41,657 nt of DNA from UMGS172 sp964424555 (lineage in GTDB: Bacteria; Bacillota; Clostridia; Oscillospirales; Acutalibacteraceae). Below the pieces are notes generated by a model, which worked only from the letters and a program-made list of their open reading frames with translations, did no database searches and was not told where the DNA came from. Below are positions 1 through 7,739 of this stretch, piece by piece. Each line of letters starts with the position of its first letter. The first letter of the stretch is position 1. A program made the translations under genes and the position numbers. The stretch lies in NCBI GenBank assembly GCA_964424555.1, contig CAYRIX010000017.1, positions 1 to 41,657 on the forward strand, written 5' to 3'.

Positions 1-2
1 TA

Positions 3-95
3 GCATTTGATCAGGTATATAAGAATGTAACGGCAAGATTTCCACAAATCGAGACCATCGTAGCAGATTCCGCATATAAGACACCGTACAGTATC
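3..95 (+). mobile_element. Transposase fragment (IS1182-like DDE type), both ends missing
   Basis: Reading the plus strand from base 3 gives a peptide that includes the segments TARFPQIETIVADSAYKTP. This matches the region around the second catalytic Asp of IS1182-type transposases, where 'VxDxGYKTPW' is usual (family recalled, not searched). The fragment begins before the window and stops being transposase-like at about base 86-95, where the sequence becomes the antisense of the aconitase gene. No terminal inverted repeat or target duplication is visible. It is either the stump of an insertion sequence that cut the aconitase gene or a contig-joining artefact at the window edge. Confidence 0.6.
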
Positions 96-1447
96 TCAAC
101 ATCCTTAGCTTCCTCAATTGATGCAGGAGCATCGACCATGTTGTCGTTTATGAGGAACTTCTCGGGCAAGGTGATGCTCTCGATATCAGCATCCAAGGTT
201 CTCGGGTCGGTGAGGTAGCCTGTCAAAGCGGCTGCTGCGGCAGTTTCGGGGCTGACAAGGTAAACACCTGCGTCGGCAGTACCCGAACGTCCCTCAAAGT
301 TACGGTTGAAGGTTCTCAAAGAAATACCCTTCGAGTTGGGCGACTGACCCATACCGATACAAGGTCCGCAAGCACATTCCAAAATACGAGCGCCTGCGGC
401 AATAAGCTTGGATAAAGCACCGCAATCAGCCAGCATATTGAACACCTGCTTACTTCCGGGGGCGATACCAACCGAAACTGACGGGTCAACCGTCTTGCCG
501 TCTAAAATAGCGGCAACCTTGAGCATATCGTAAAGCGAAGAGTTGGTACAGCTACCGATAAGCACCTGATCGACCTTCATTTTGCCTATTTCGGTGATCG
601 ATTTTACGTTATCGGGCATATGAGGCATAGCGGCCAACGGCTCTAACTTTGACAGGTCGATAGATATCTCCTTGTCGTAAACTGCGTCGGCATCACTTGA
701 CAACTCTGTAAAATCTTCTTCACGGTTTTGAGCCTTCAAAAATGCCTTGGTTATCTCGTCAGAGGGGAAGATCGATGTGGTAGCACCCAATTCTGCACCC
801 ATGTTGGTGATGGTCGCACGCTCGGGGACAGAAAGAGTTTTTACACCTTCGCCGGCATACTCAACTATGTAGCCCACACCACCCTTAACGGTGAGTATGC
901 GCAATACCTCCAAAATGACATCCTTTGCCGAAACAAACGGTGAGAGCTTACCTGTAAGGTTTACTCTTATCATTTTAGGCATGGGTATGTAGTAAGCACC
1001 GCCACCCATGGCAACCGCAACGTCCATACCGCCTGCACCTATGGCCAGCATTCCGATACCGCCGCCTGTAGGTGTATGCGAGTCGGAACCGATGAGTGTT
1101 TTACCGGGCTTTCCGAAACGCTCAAGATGTACCTGGTGGCAGATACCGTTACCGGGGCGAGAATAGTAGATACCGTGCTTTTTGGCAATAGACTGAATAA
1201 ATCTATGGTCATCAGCGTTTTCAAAACCTGTCTGCAATGTGTTATGATCGATGTAGGCAACCGAACGCTCTGTTCTTACACGGTCAACACCCATTGCTTC
1301 AAATTCCAAGTAAGCCATTGTTCCGGTGGCATCCTGGGTCAGAGTCTGGTCAATTTTAAGACCGACATCGGTACCCGGAATCATTTCGCCGTCGACAAGA
1401 TGAGCTTTAATGATTTTTTGTGCAATAGTAAGTCCCAATATTTTCAT
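96..1447 (-). pseudogene. Aconitate hydratase, 3'-truncated
   Basis: Aconitase interconverts citrate and isocitrate with a [4Fe-4S] cluster. The first roughly 450 residues are highly typical of the monomeric Clostridia/Thermotoga-type enzyme of about 640 residues: the N-terminal KIDQTLTQDATGT stretch, GSDSHTPTGGG, the cluster cysteines in GSCTNSS and CACGPCIGMGQ, and NRNFEGRSG. The reading frame continues to a stop at base 11, but the last 28 or so codons (from about base 95 down) are antisense to a transposase fragment, so the whole C-terminal swivel domain with the substrate-binding Arg/Ser residues is missing. Start ATG at 1447 has GGAG close upstream. As it stands the product should be inactive. 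If the junction is an assembly error, the gene may be intact in the genome. Confidence 0.85.
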
Positions 1448-1468
1448 CTCCTAAAAACATATAGTATT

Positions 1469-1497
1469 ATTATCCTACAAAATTGCCTGTTTGTCAA
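1469..1497 (-). promoter_or_regulatory. Sigma-A promoter of the aconitase gene
   Basis: On the minus strand TTGACA (1492-1497) is followed after exactly 17 bases by GATAAT (1469-1474). The site lies about 20 bases upstream of the aconitase start codon and only one base departs from consensus. Confidence 0.7.
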
Positions 1498-1578
1498 TAT
1501 TTTAACACAATAAAATCTCAAAACTTATTAAAATTTTTAACAATCTTTATAAAATATCGTTGCGTAATCAATTTCTGC

Positions 1579-1607
1579 TTGTTTTCTTGTGGGGAAAGGT
1601 GTAATAT
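1579..1607 (+). promoter_or_regulatory. Putative promoter of the isomerase/epimerase pair
   Basis: TTGTTT (1579-1584), 17-base spacer, TAATAT (1602-1607), 30 bases before the ATG at 1638. The match is only moderate, but this is the single good candidate in the gap divergent to aconitase. Confidence 0.4.
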
Positions 1608-1637
1608 AAAGTAAAGATTTTAGACGGGGTGTTAATT

Positions 1638-2537
1638 ATGATACTTTCATCAACAACGGGTGGACTTAATCATAAATTTGGTTATGAAAAATCAATTGAG
1701 ATACTGGCAAAGGCTGGATTTGATGCGGTTGATCTTTCACTTAGCTTAATGAGAAACGATGACCATATTTGTAATGCTGATAATTACAGAGAGGTTGCCG
1801 AGCACTTGCTTGAGGTTGCAAAGGAAAACGGTGTTTTCTTCAATCAGGTACACGCATATTATCCATCATCTTATGTCGATGACGATAAAACCCAAACGGC
1901 ATATGACAGAATTGTTAGAGGCATTGAGATAGCTTCTGTTATTGGTGCAAAGGTCATAGTTGTTCATCCCAAACAGCATTTATATTACCCCGAGGGTGAC
2001 AATGCCAAAATTTTAAAACAACAAAACTACGATTTCTACAAATCTCTTATTCCTTATTGTGAGCAATACGGTGTTACTGTTGCTACTGAAAATATGTGGC
2101 GTAACGGTAAGATTAGCGGTGTTATTATGGATAGCACCTGCTCAAGAGGTCCTGAGTTCTGTGAATACGTTGATATGCTTGAGTCAAAATGGATAACCGC
2201 TTGCCTTGACCTTGGTCATTGCGGACTTGTGGGTCAGTTGCCGCAGAACATGATCCGTGAGCTTGGTCACGACCGCTTGGGTGCTTTGCACGTTCACGAC
2301 AACAACGGCCGTGACGACAACCATGTTGAGCCTATGGCACCGTATGTTTCTACCATCGATTGGGAAGAGGTTTGCAAGGCATTAGCCGAGATCGATTATA
2401 AGGGTGATTTTACTTTTGAGGCAACCTGTATGTTTAAAAACGCCAACGAGCAAACGGTTGATGCGATTGCCAAGCACCTGCACGACATCGGACGTTATCT
2501 TATAGGAAGAATTGAGTTTTATAAGCAGGGTATGTGA
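1638..2537 (+). CDS. Sugar phosphate isomerase/epimerase family protein (TIM barrel)
   Basis: 299 residues of the xylose-isomerase-like / AP-endonuclease-2 TIM-barrel family, cytoplasmic, which isomerises or epimerises sugars or related polyols using a divalent metal. Visible metal and active-site segments are VIVVHPKQH, ATENMW (Glu), LDLGHCG (Asp, His), LHVHDNNG (His) and DDNH, with a final Glu in FTFEAT. An upstream in-frame GTG at 1629 exists, but the ATG at 1638 is preferred: it lies 7 bases after GGGGTG and aligns with the start of the downstream paralog. It heads a two-gene operon with that paralog (24-base gap). The true substrate cannot be read from the sequence. Confidence 0.85.
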   Translation: MILSSTTGGLNHKFGYEKSIEILAKAGFDAVDLSLSLMRNDDHICNADNYREVAEHLLEVAKENGVFFNQVHAYYPSSYVDDDKTQTAYDRIVRGIEIASVIGAKVIVVHPKQHLYYPEGDNAKILKQQNYDFYKSLIPYCEQYGVTVATENMWRNGKISGVIMDSTCSRGPEFCEYVDMLESKWITACLDLGHCGLVGQLPQNMIRELGHDRLGALHVHDNNGRDDNHVEPMAPYVSTIDWEEVCKALAEIDYKGDFTFEATCMFKNANEQTVDAIAKHLHDIGRYLIGRIEFYKQGM

Positions 2538-2561
2538 TGCTTTATTTAAAGGAGTTTTGAT

Positions 2562-3473
2562 ATGTTGCTTTCTATAAACACCAGCTGTTTAGAAAAGAAA
2601 TTCGGTCTAATAAAGACCATTGACATTTTTGCCGAAGCAGGTTTTGATGCTATTGATTTGTCGTTAAGTGCATCGGTTGGTGATAAGGACGGCTTTTTCG
2701 CAGGTGATGATTATCTAACCAAAGCAAAAGATGTCAAGGAATACGTTCTTAGTAAGGGTATGTGTGTTAATCAGTCTCATGCCTATTTTCCAACTTCGTT
2801 TGATGATGAAGAAAAAACCAAAAAGGCCTTTGAGTATGTTGTAAAAGGAATGGAGATTGCGGCTGCGGTAGGCGCAAAGGCTATTGTAGTACATGCCAAG
2901 TGCCATTTAAATTACAGTGTTTACGGTAATCCCGAAAAAATGAAAGAAGCAAACCTTGATTTTTATAGATCGCTTATTCCGTACGCCGAAAGGTTCGGTA
3001 TTAAGATCGCTATTGAAAATCTTTTTCAATGGAAGAATGCTGTAGGGCCTATTTTGGGAAGATGTGATATAAGCACCTGCTCAAGACCTGAGGAGCATAT
3101 AGATTATATTGATTCTCTCAACAGCGAATATGTTGTTGCCTGTGTTGATGTCGGTCATGCAAACCTTGTCGGTCAGTCACCGTCGGGTGTTCTGAGAGCG
3201 TTAGGCGACCGTGTAAAATGCCTGCATCTACACGATAATGATTCACGTCTTGATACACATATGATACCGTTGACACCCAATTTGAATACAATCGATTGGG
3301 AAAGTATTTGTAAGACTCTGGCAGATATCGGATATGACGGTGACTTTACTTTTGAGACTGATGGCAGCTATCAGAAATGCAATGAGTATACCGTCAGAGC
3401 TTTAGCAAAATACAACCATGATGTCGGACGTTATCTTATTGACAGGATTGAAAGTTTTAAAACCGTAAAATAG
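2562..3473 (+). CDS. Sugar phosphate isomerase/epimerase family protein, tandem paralog
   Basis: 303 residues, clearly homologous over full length to the preceding gene (both begin M-hydrophobic-LS, both contain SLIPY, TCSRxxE, DVGHANLVGQ/DLGHCGLVGQ, and GRYLIxRIE at the end). The same metal-binding positions are kept: VVHAKCH, AIENLF, CVDVGHAN, LHLHDND, DTHM and FTFETD. AAAGGAG sits 7 bases upstream of ATG. The pair probably arose by tandem duplication and then diverged, so the two may form a hetero-oligomer or act on different substrates; neither is shown by the sequence. Confidence 0.85.
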   Translation: MLLSINTSCLEKKFGLIKTIDIFAEAGFDAIDLSLSASVGDKDGFFAGDDYLTKAKDVKEYVLSKGMCVNQSHAYFPTSFDDEEKTKKAFEYVVKGMEIAAAVGAKAIVVHAKCHLNYSVYGNPEKMKEANLDFYRSLIPYAERFGIKIAIENLFQWKNAVGPILGRCDISTCSRPEEHIDYIDSLNSEYVVACVDVGHANLVGQSPSGVLRALGDRVKCLHLHDNDSRLDTHMIPLTPNLNTIDWESICKTLADIGYDGDFTFETDGSYQKCNEYTVRALAKYNHDVGRYLIDRIESFKTVK

Positions 3474-3478
3474 TAATC

Positions 3479-3516
3479 AGCACCTCGGCAACAGCAATTA
3501 CCGAGGTGCTTTTTTA
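3479..3516. terminator. Bidirectional terminator
   Basis: Perfect 10-base stem AGCACCTCGG / CCGAGGTGCT around a 12-base loop, followed by a T run on the plus strand. It separates the plus-strand isomerase pair from the convergent transporter gene. Confidence 0.85.
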
Positions 3517-3527
3517 TAATTCAATAT

Positions 3528-4682
3528 TTATGCTACATACTTTGACACGATGCTCATACCGATCATTAAAGCCGCCAATGCTCCGATATAGCTTAATGAA
3601 TATATTGATTCTTGAGCTACAGAACGGTTACTCTTTAACAGTACACCGACCGCAGGTGTGCTGGTCATAACACCGCACACCGAATATAATGAATCCGGCG
3701 TATTTGATTTAAGAAATCTTTTGGCCGAAATGAAAGTAACTGTCACAGAAAATGAAGTAAATACTGCACCGTACAGCACATATTTAAAATTAAAGCTGTT
3801 TATAAACTGCTCACCTGCAGGGATACCTGTTCCGACAAGAAACAGCATCAATCCAAAATTGCGGAATATCTTGAGCGTTGAGTCGGGAATAGTAACACTG
3901 TTTTTTAGCATGAAAATGCCTGCAATAAAAGAAACTATTAAAGTACAGGCTGAGTTGCCAATAGACATCTTAAGTAGCAGTGTTAAAAGACTGTTCAGAA
4001 TGCTCCCGATAGCTATGGCGGTCATTATAGGAATGATGCCGTATAGCTCCAATGATTCGTGAGAGGTGCTGTCTTTTTGAGGTATAATGCTTTTACCGGC
4101 GTTAGAATCGGTTCGGTTAAAAAGCTGTACAAACAGTACAACACCCACCACTCCAAATATGTATGAGGAGGAATAGCCTGTAATTGCCTGTGCGGTATGA
4201 CCGCTATCACATATAACCGTCAAGGCAGGAGTCGAGGTCATTGCACCGCAGAAAACACCTAAAATTGTATAGGCCTCAAAAGAGGTCTTGCCAATTAAAA
4301 ACGAAGTTAAAAGCATTAAGCTTACTGTAACCATAGCAATACCGAATAATATATGCTTTAAAGCGGATGTTGCGTCGATTCTCAAAAAGGTATACGCCGC
4401 CGCAAAGCCGATCGAAGCTATGAAGATTGATGAACCAAGTGACGAAAGCAGTTTAAAGTCTCTAAAGCTTAAATCTATTATATCGGCGGTTATTCCGTTA
4501 AGAAAATCTTGACTTGACATTAAAGCACCGAATAATACTGCAACTATAAGAACTGCTGATAGATCAAGGCTGATGCCGCATATCTTGATCTTACCGAGAT
4601 AATATCCGAGTACTATGATAATGCATGTAATAGTGACAGGGGAGAGCAAAAGCTCAAAAAAAGCTTCAAAAGAATCAGTCAT
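3528..4682 (-). CDS. AspT/YidE/YbjL-type putative transporter
   Basis: About 384 residues, almost entirely membrane-spanning helices in two halves. Each half has the repeat signature of the aspartate:alanine antiporter / YidE-YbjL duplication family: GVFCGAMTSTPAL in the first and CGVMTSTPAVGVLL in the second, with an 'ITGYSSSYIFG' / 'SIYSLSYIG' segment after each. It lacks the cytoplasmic TrkA-C domains of AspT itself, so it is a short version; substrates in this family are mostly unknown (small carboxylates or amino acids). ATG at 4682 is preferred over the GTG at 4691 because the GTG overlaps the ribosome site AGGTGA. The start overlaps the stop of the 51-residue gene by 8 bases, which implies translational coupling. 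Confidence 0.8.
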   Translation of the reverse strand: MTDSFEAFFELLLSPVTITCIIIVLGYYLGKIKICGISLDLSAVLIVAVLFGALMSSQDFLNGITADIIDLSFRDFKLLSSLGSSIFIASIGFAAAYTFLRIDATSALKHILFGIAMVTVSLMLLTSFLIGKTSFEAYTILGVFCGAMTSTPALTVICDSGHTAQAITGYSSSYIFGVVGVVLFVQLFNRTDSNAGKSIIPQKDSTSHESLELYGIIPIMTAIAIGSILNSLLTLLLKMSIGNSACTLIVSFIAGIFMLKNSVTIPDSTLKIFRNFGLMLFLVGTGIPAGEQFINSFNFKYVLYGAVFTSFSVTVTFISAKRFLKSNTPDSLYSVCGVMTSTPAVGVLLKSNRSVAQESIYSLSYIGALAALMIGMSIVSKYVA

Positions 4683-4830
4683 TGTGCTCACCTAAAATTA
4701 TATTTTGATGTTCATTTTTTTCGGCAGTGTTTGCTTTGCGGTCGGTATTGTTATCTGTATCGGCATCGACCTTGTCCTGACAGGTCAGGAATTTATACAT
4801 TTCTTCATCATTTCTTAAATATTCTTCCAT
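4675..4830 (-). CDS. Small acidic hypothetical protein (51 aa), coupled to the transporter
   Basis: An open frame of 51 codons with a textbook ribosome site (AAAAGGAG, about 8 bases before ATG at 4830). It starts MEEYLRNDEEMYKFL and is rich in Asp, Glu, Asn and Lys, with no membrane segment and no recognisable motif. It lies 15 bases after the regulator gene and its stop overlaps the transporter start (ATGACTGA), so the three genes form one operon. It may be a small regulatory partner of the transporter or mainly a translational coupling device. No family recognised. Confidence 0.7.
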   Translation of the reverse strand: MEEYLRNDEEMYKFLTCQDKVDADTDNNTDRKANTAEKNEHQNIILGEHND

Positions 4831-4845
4831 AATAATTTCTCCTTT

Positions 4846-5196
4846 TTACTGATTGTGCATTGAGAAGGTGCTTAGGATCCGTTTTAGACACAATATATTT
4901 GCTTCGTTAAGAACGATTTGTTTATCGGTCTCGGCAAAGCATATCAGCATTTCAAGCAGGCTTGTCTCTTCCGGATCGAGGAATTTTCGGTCGGTGCGGC
5001 AGCCGTCTAACATATATACACCGCCTGTATATCGGCCACACTGTGTATATATCGGCTCAAATCCACTTAAAATGTCTATATCACGTCGGATAGTGCGTTC
5101 GGAAACACCGAATTCGTTTGCCAAATTGGTCACTGTATCGTATCTTCGCTTGCTTAAGACATTGAGTAATCCCAGCCTACGTTCGGTAGCTCCCAC
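4846..5196 (-). CDS. DeoR/HTH_11-type transcriptional regulator
   Basis: About 116 residues. The first 55 form a winged helix-turn-helix of the DeoR/HTH_11 kind: RRLGLLNVLSKRR, then TVTNLANEFGVSERTIRRDI, then a wing with GRYTGGVYML. The remaining 60 residues are helical and carry no sugar-phosphate (DeoR C-terminal) domain, so the protein is far shorter than classical DeoR. The GTG at 5196 is chosen over that at 5205 because AGGAGG lies 8 bases before it and overlaps the other. As first gene of the operon it probably controls the transporter genes that follow and itself. Confidence 0.75.
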   Translation of the reverse strand: MGATERRLGLLNVLSKRRYDTVTNLANEFGVSERTIRRDIDILSGFEPIYTQCGRYTGGVYMLDGCRTDRKFLDPEETSLLEMLICFAETDKQIVLNEANILCLKRILSTFSMHNQ

Positions 5197-5260
5197 GCAC
5201 TTCACCTCCTTTTTGTATATGGTACATTTTCAATCGGACAAAAACCGACCTAGTTAAAAA

Positions 5261-5287
5261 AGCATTTCAACCATCGGCTGAAATGCT
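5261..5287 (-). terminator. Hairpin with U run in the leader of the regulator operon
   Basis: AGCATTTCA / TGAAATGCT, 9-bp stem, 9-base loop, followed on the minus strand by TTTTTT. It lies directly after the probable transcription start of the regulator operon, so it is either a second terminator for the upstream gene or an attenuator-like hairpin at the very 5' end of the operon mRNA. Confidence 0.5.
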
Positions 5288-5298
5288 TTGATATATAT

Positions 5299-5328
5299 AT
5301 AATCCACGAAGGTTAAATTTTGTGACAA
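5299..5328 (-). promoter_or_regulatory. Putative promoter of the regulator-transporter operon
   Basis: Minus-strand TTGTCA (5323-5328), 18-base spacer, GATTAT (5299-5304). It is the best candidate between the terminator at 5354-5373 and the regulator gene. Confidence 0.45.
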
Positions 5329-5353
5329 TTTTCGACAGAAAAATCATAAAAAA

Positions 5354-5373
5354 TGCTCCGCTGTTGCGGAGCA
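5354..5373 (-). terminator. Terminator of the secreted-protein gene
   Basis: TGCTCCGC-TGTT-GCGGAGCA, a perfect 8-bp stem with a tetraloop. T-rich sequence follows on the minus strand, just after the stop codon of the secreted-protein gene. Confidence 0.8.
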
Positions 5374-5380
5374 CTTTATT

Positions 5381-5803
5381 TTAATAGGTTACTTCACTGC
5401 TGTAGCTCGTAATTGTTTCAAGGTCATCTGCAGTATATACCGTAAATGTAGTTTCGGTGCGATACACACCGGCGTCGGTGAGGTAGTATACTCCATCGCA
5501 GCTACCGAAGTCATCGTAGAATACGGCACTGTTGGTTGCTATATCTTTCCAAGAGCTGCCGTTTTTCTTTTGAAGCTTTACGTATATTTCGATCATCAAG
5601 ACCTCGTCACGGTTTCCGTTGATATTTGAGTTAAAGGTAGCTTTTCCTGTTTCGGTAATATACAAGGTGCAGCCCGCATCGCTGATGTAATCAAAAGCAG
5701 GCATAATGCCTGCATCACCATTTCCCGATGCAGCGCTTGCATTGATCCCCAAGGGTATTACGGTTATAATAAAGGTTAAAATCAGACAAAATAATTTTTT
5801 CAT
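5381..5803 (-). CDS. Small secreted protein (DUF6147-like)
   Basis: 140 residues with a Sec signal peptide: MKKLF, a hydrophobic core, then a likely cleavage after NASAA. The mature part is a small beta-rich domain of about 110 residues with two cysteines (SDAGCTLY, FGSCDGVYY), probably a disulfide, and a tail rich in Thr/Tyr. It resembles the short DUF6147 secreted proteins of Firmicutes (recalled from memory, unverified). The ATG at 5803 begins a normal signal peptide; an upstream in-frame ATG at 5827 would add eight charged residues. Function unknown. Confidence 0.7.
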   Translation of the reverse strand: MKKLFCLILTFIITVIPLGINASAASGNGDAGIMPAFDYISDAGCTLYITETGKATFNSNINGNRDEVLMIEIYVKLQKKNGSSWKDIATNSAVFYDDFGSCDGVYYLTDAGVYRTETTFTVYTADDLETITSYSSEVTY

Positions 5804-5940
5804 ATATGATACGACCTCTCTTTTCATTGAAATTTAAGAGCTCTTATCATATATATATTAGCCTGTCCTTTATTTTATGCTGATTTTAAAAAGACATGTT
5901 GCTGATTTTGAAGAGAACACGGCAAAATACCGATTAAAAG

Positions 5941-5968
5941 AGAAACCGACTGAATTCAGTCGGTTTCT
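5941..5968 (-). terminator. Terminator of the sigma/anti-sigma operon
   Basis: A perfect 28-base palindrome (AGAAACCGACTGAA and its complement) just after the anti-sigma gene, followed by a TCTTTTAAT stretch on the minus strand. Confidence 0.8.
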
Positions 5969-5975
5969 ACTTTTT

Positions 5976-6659
5976 CTACTGCACAGAGCAGGCTATTTTA
6001 AGTAATTCATCCTTGCTTATATTTCCTGAAAGCATATATGAGTAATATTCATCATACCAAATCAGCTTGTGTTCCGATGAGGAAATATAATAATAATATT
6101 TTTTACCGTTAAGCTCAATTACCTCATTGTAATTATCCTTGTCAATTTTCTGATTTTGATATAATCTGTCTTGCTTGAAACAGTAATCAATGCCGTTTCC
6201 TGACGAGTAGTCTAATTGGTAAAAAGAAGGACTCGAGTACTCCTTTTCAACCTCTGTCCCTTCGGGGCTATACGACGGTGATTTAGGTGTAAACTCAAAA
6301 GCATCTCCGTAACGGTCGCTGTCGCCGTCAATAAAAAGTGAGGTGAATTCCTTATACACCTTTGAAAAGAATTCAAAAACAGGAATTCTCACTGCATCAA
6401 CACTGAATACAGTGGCGAGGAGCAGTGCTGCGATAATGGCGGCAATCGCTATTCGTTTCCCTACAGTGCTGAATATTTTGAAGCTGCGTTTCGGTTTTAA
6501 CACCGACAGCTTCGCAATTTTTTCATCAAGCTCTTTAGAAAAACTGTGCTCATGCTTGCCGCTGTTTGGATATTCTTCTGCAAGTCGGTTGCAGACCTCG
6601 TCGCAAGCCTTTTGAAATTCTTCGCTTTCAAAAATATCATTCTTCTTCACCGTATTCAC
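5976..6659 (-). CDS. Anti-sigma factor-like membrane protein with DUF4367
   Basis: 227 residues. A cytoplasmic N-terminal part of about 68 residues contains a conserved helical stretch (FQKACDEVCNRLAEEYP), then one membrane helix at about residues 69-90 (IAIAAIIAALLLATVFSV), then an extracellular domain with the DUF4367 pattern (PEGTEVEKEY early, KLIWYDEYYSYMLSGNISKDEL at the end). In Clostridia this arrangement next to an ECF sigma gene is an anti-sigma factor or envelope sensor. Its start overlaps the sigma gene by 23 bases, so the two are translationally coupled. No zinc-binding HxxxCxxC (ZAS) motif is present. Confidence 0.8.
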   Translation of the reverse strand: MNTVKKNDIFESEEFQKACDEVCNRLAEEYPNSGKHEHSFSKELDEKIAKLSVLKPKRSFKIFSTVGKRIAIAAIIAALLLATVFSVDAVRIPVFEFFSKVYKEFTSLFIDGDSDRYGDAFEFTPKSPSYSPEGTEVEKEYSSPSFYQLDYSSGNGIDYCFKQDRLYQNQKIDKDNYNEVIELNGKKYYYYISSSEHKLIWYDEYYSYMLSGNISKDELLKIACSVQ

Positions 6660-7191
6660 CTCCGTACCTTAAAATAAATTCCTTACGGGCTCTTTGAAGT
6701 CTTTTCCTGACGTTTGACTCGGTTATGCCTAGGATTTTTGCAATATCCTCATTCTTATGTCCGAAATAGAATTTCATCAACAAAACGTCTCTGTATTTCG
6801 GCTTCATTTTATAAAGACATTCGACCATTCGCTCATGCGATAGCTTGCTTTGCAGATGCGTTTGAGGGTCCGGCCAGACAGTCATTTGTGCAGTTCTATG
6901 CTCGACCGTACCGTCCAATACAACGTTTTTTCTTTTATTATATATCTTTTTTGCAGCGTTTTTCACAACGGTCAACAGATATGCCTTTGTACGGTTGCTT
7001 TTGACATCGGTCAGCTTATGCAGATGGTCGGACACGTTTACAAATGCTGTATGTATTGCATCCTCTGAAAGACATTCATCATGAATAATATCATAGGCGG
7101 CATCGAACATTGCATGCTTATATTCATTATATAAAATGTTTATCAGGCTGCGTTCGTCATCGTTAAATAGATTAATAAACAGAAGTATCAT
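6637..7191 (-). CDS. ECF-type RNA polymerase sigma factor
   Basis: 184 residues. Region 2 spans about residues 10-80 (LINILYNEYKHAMFDAAYDII, then CLSEDAIHTAFVNV and KAYLLTVVKNAAKKIY). Region 4 is about residues 128-175: PKYRDVLLMKFYFGHKNEDIA, then ILGITESNVRKRLQRARK. There is no extra C-terminal domain. It directs transcription of a specific regulon and is probably held inactive by the downstream DUF4367 anti-sigma. Its ATG overlaps the stop of the XRE gene (ATGA). Targets may include the divergent lipoprotein genes, but their promoters are sigma-A-like, so that is only a possibility. Confidence 0.9.
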   Translation of the reverse strand: MILLFINLFNDDERSLINILYNEYKHAMFDAAYDIIHDECLSEDAIHTAFVNVSDHLHKLTDVKSNRTKAYLLTVVKNAAKKIYNKRKNVVLDGTVEHRTAQMTVWPDPQTHLQSKLSHERMVECLYKMKPKYRDVLLMKFYFGHKNEDIAKILGITESNVRKRLQRARKEFILRYGGEYGEEE

Positions 7192-7508
7192 GCCTGCGAA
7201 ATTATCATTTCTATCATGGTGAGTAGCTGTTGGCGCTTGTCACAGGGGAGTGCATTCAGTTTTTCGGAAAGCTCGCTAGATTTGTGCAGGTATGCTTTGT
7301 CTATAACATCTATTAACAAAGCATCTGAGCTTATTTCCAAAGCGTTTGAAATGCTTATGAAATTTTCAAAGGCAGGGTAGTTTATACCTCTTTCAATGTT
7401 GGAAATTGCTATGACACTTAAACCCGTCTTTTCTGCCAATTTCTCTTGTGTGAGGCCTCTGATTATTCGATATTGTCTTATACGCTTGCCGATGTTTTTG
7501 TCAACCAT
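7188..7508 (-). CDS. XRE-family HTH transcriptional regulator
   Basis: 106 residues. Residues 8-62 form a Cro/C1-type helix-turn-helix: IRQYRIIRGLTQEKLAEKTG followed by LSVIAISNIERGINYP. A helical C-terminal tail (SELSEKLNALPCDKRQQLL) probably mediates dimerisation. It heads an operon with the sigma and anti-sigma genes, overlapping the sigma gene by 4 bases. GGGTGG precedes the ATG. AAATTAAAGT direct repeats and a TTAAGT...CTTTAA inverted repeat just upstream are candidate operators for self-regulation. Confidence 0.85.
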   Translation of the reverse strand: MVDKNIGKRIRQYRIIRGLTQEKLAEKTGLSVIAISNIERGINYPAFENFISISNALEISSDALLIDVIDKAYLHKSSELSEKLNALPCDKRQQLLTMIEMIISQA

Positions 7509-7520
7509 AATTCATCCACC

Positions 7521-7550
7521 CATACTTTAATTTGTTAAGTACCACTTTAA
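7521..7550. promoter_or_regulatory. Candidate XRE operator
   Basis: ACTTTAATTT occurs twice, about 15 bases apart, with an imperfect palindrome TTAAGTACCACTTTAA in between. This lies 13-40 bases upstream of the XRE gene, next to a minus-strand TATACT that could be its -10 box. It is consistent with autoregulation, but binding cannot be shown here. Confidence 0.4.
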
Positions 7551-7674
7551 TTTAGTATAAGTTGGTTTTGGTAAATTTTACATATAGTAATTATTAATTG
7601 CTTAAAGCGACGCTTAATATTTCGACAAAAATATTTGCCTTTCGACTTAGTTCGTCCTGTAATAAGATTGATTT

Positions 7675-7704
7675 TTGCAAAGTTTGTGTGTATGTTGTTA
7701 ATAT
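7675..7704 (+). promoter_or_regulatory. Putative promoter of the first lipoprotein gene
   Basis: TTGCAA (7675-7680), 18-base spacer, TAATAT (7699-7704), about 35 bases before the ATG at 7740. The divergent intergenic region 7509-7739 holds nothing else I can identify. Confidence 0.4.
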
Positions 7705-7739
7705 GATTTAAAATTACTTAAATGCTGGGTGATGTTAAA

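Noticed and set aside
728..1513. Plus-strand open frames opposite the aconitase gene
   Set aside because: They lie entirely antisense to a strongly conserved enzyme, have no ribosome sites and resemble no protein.
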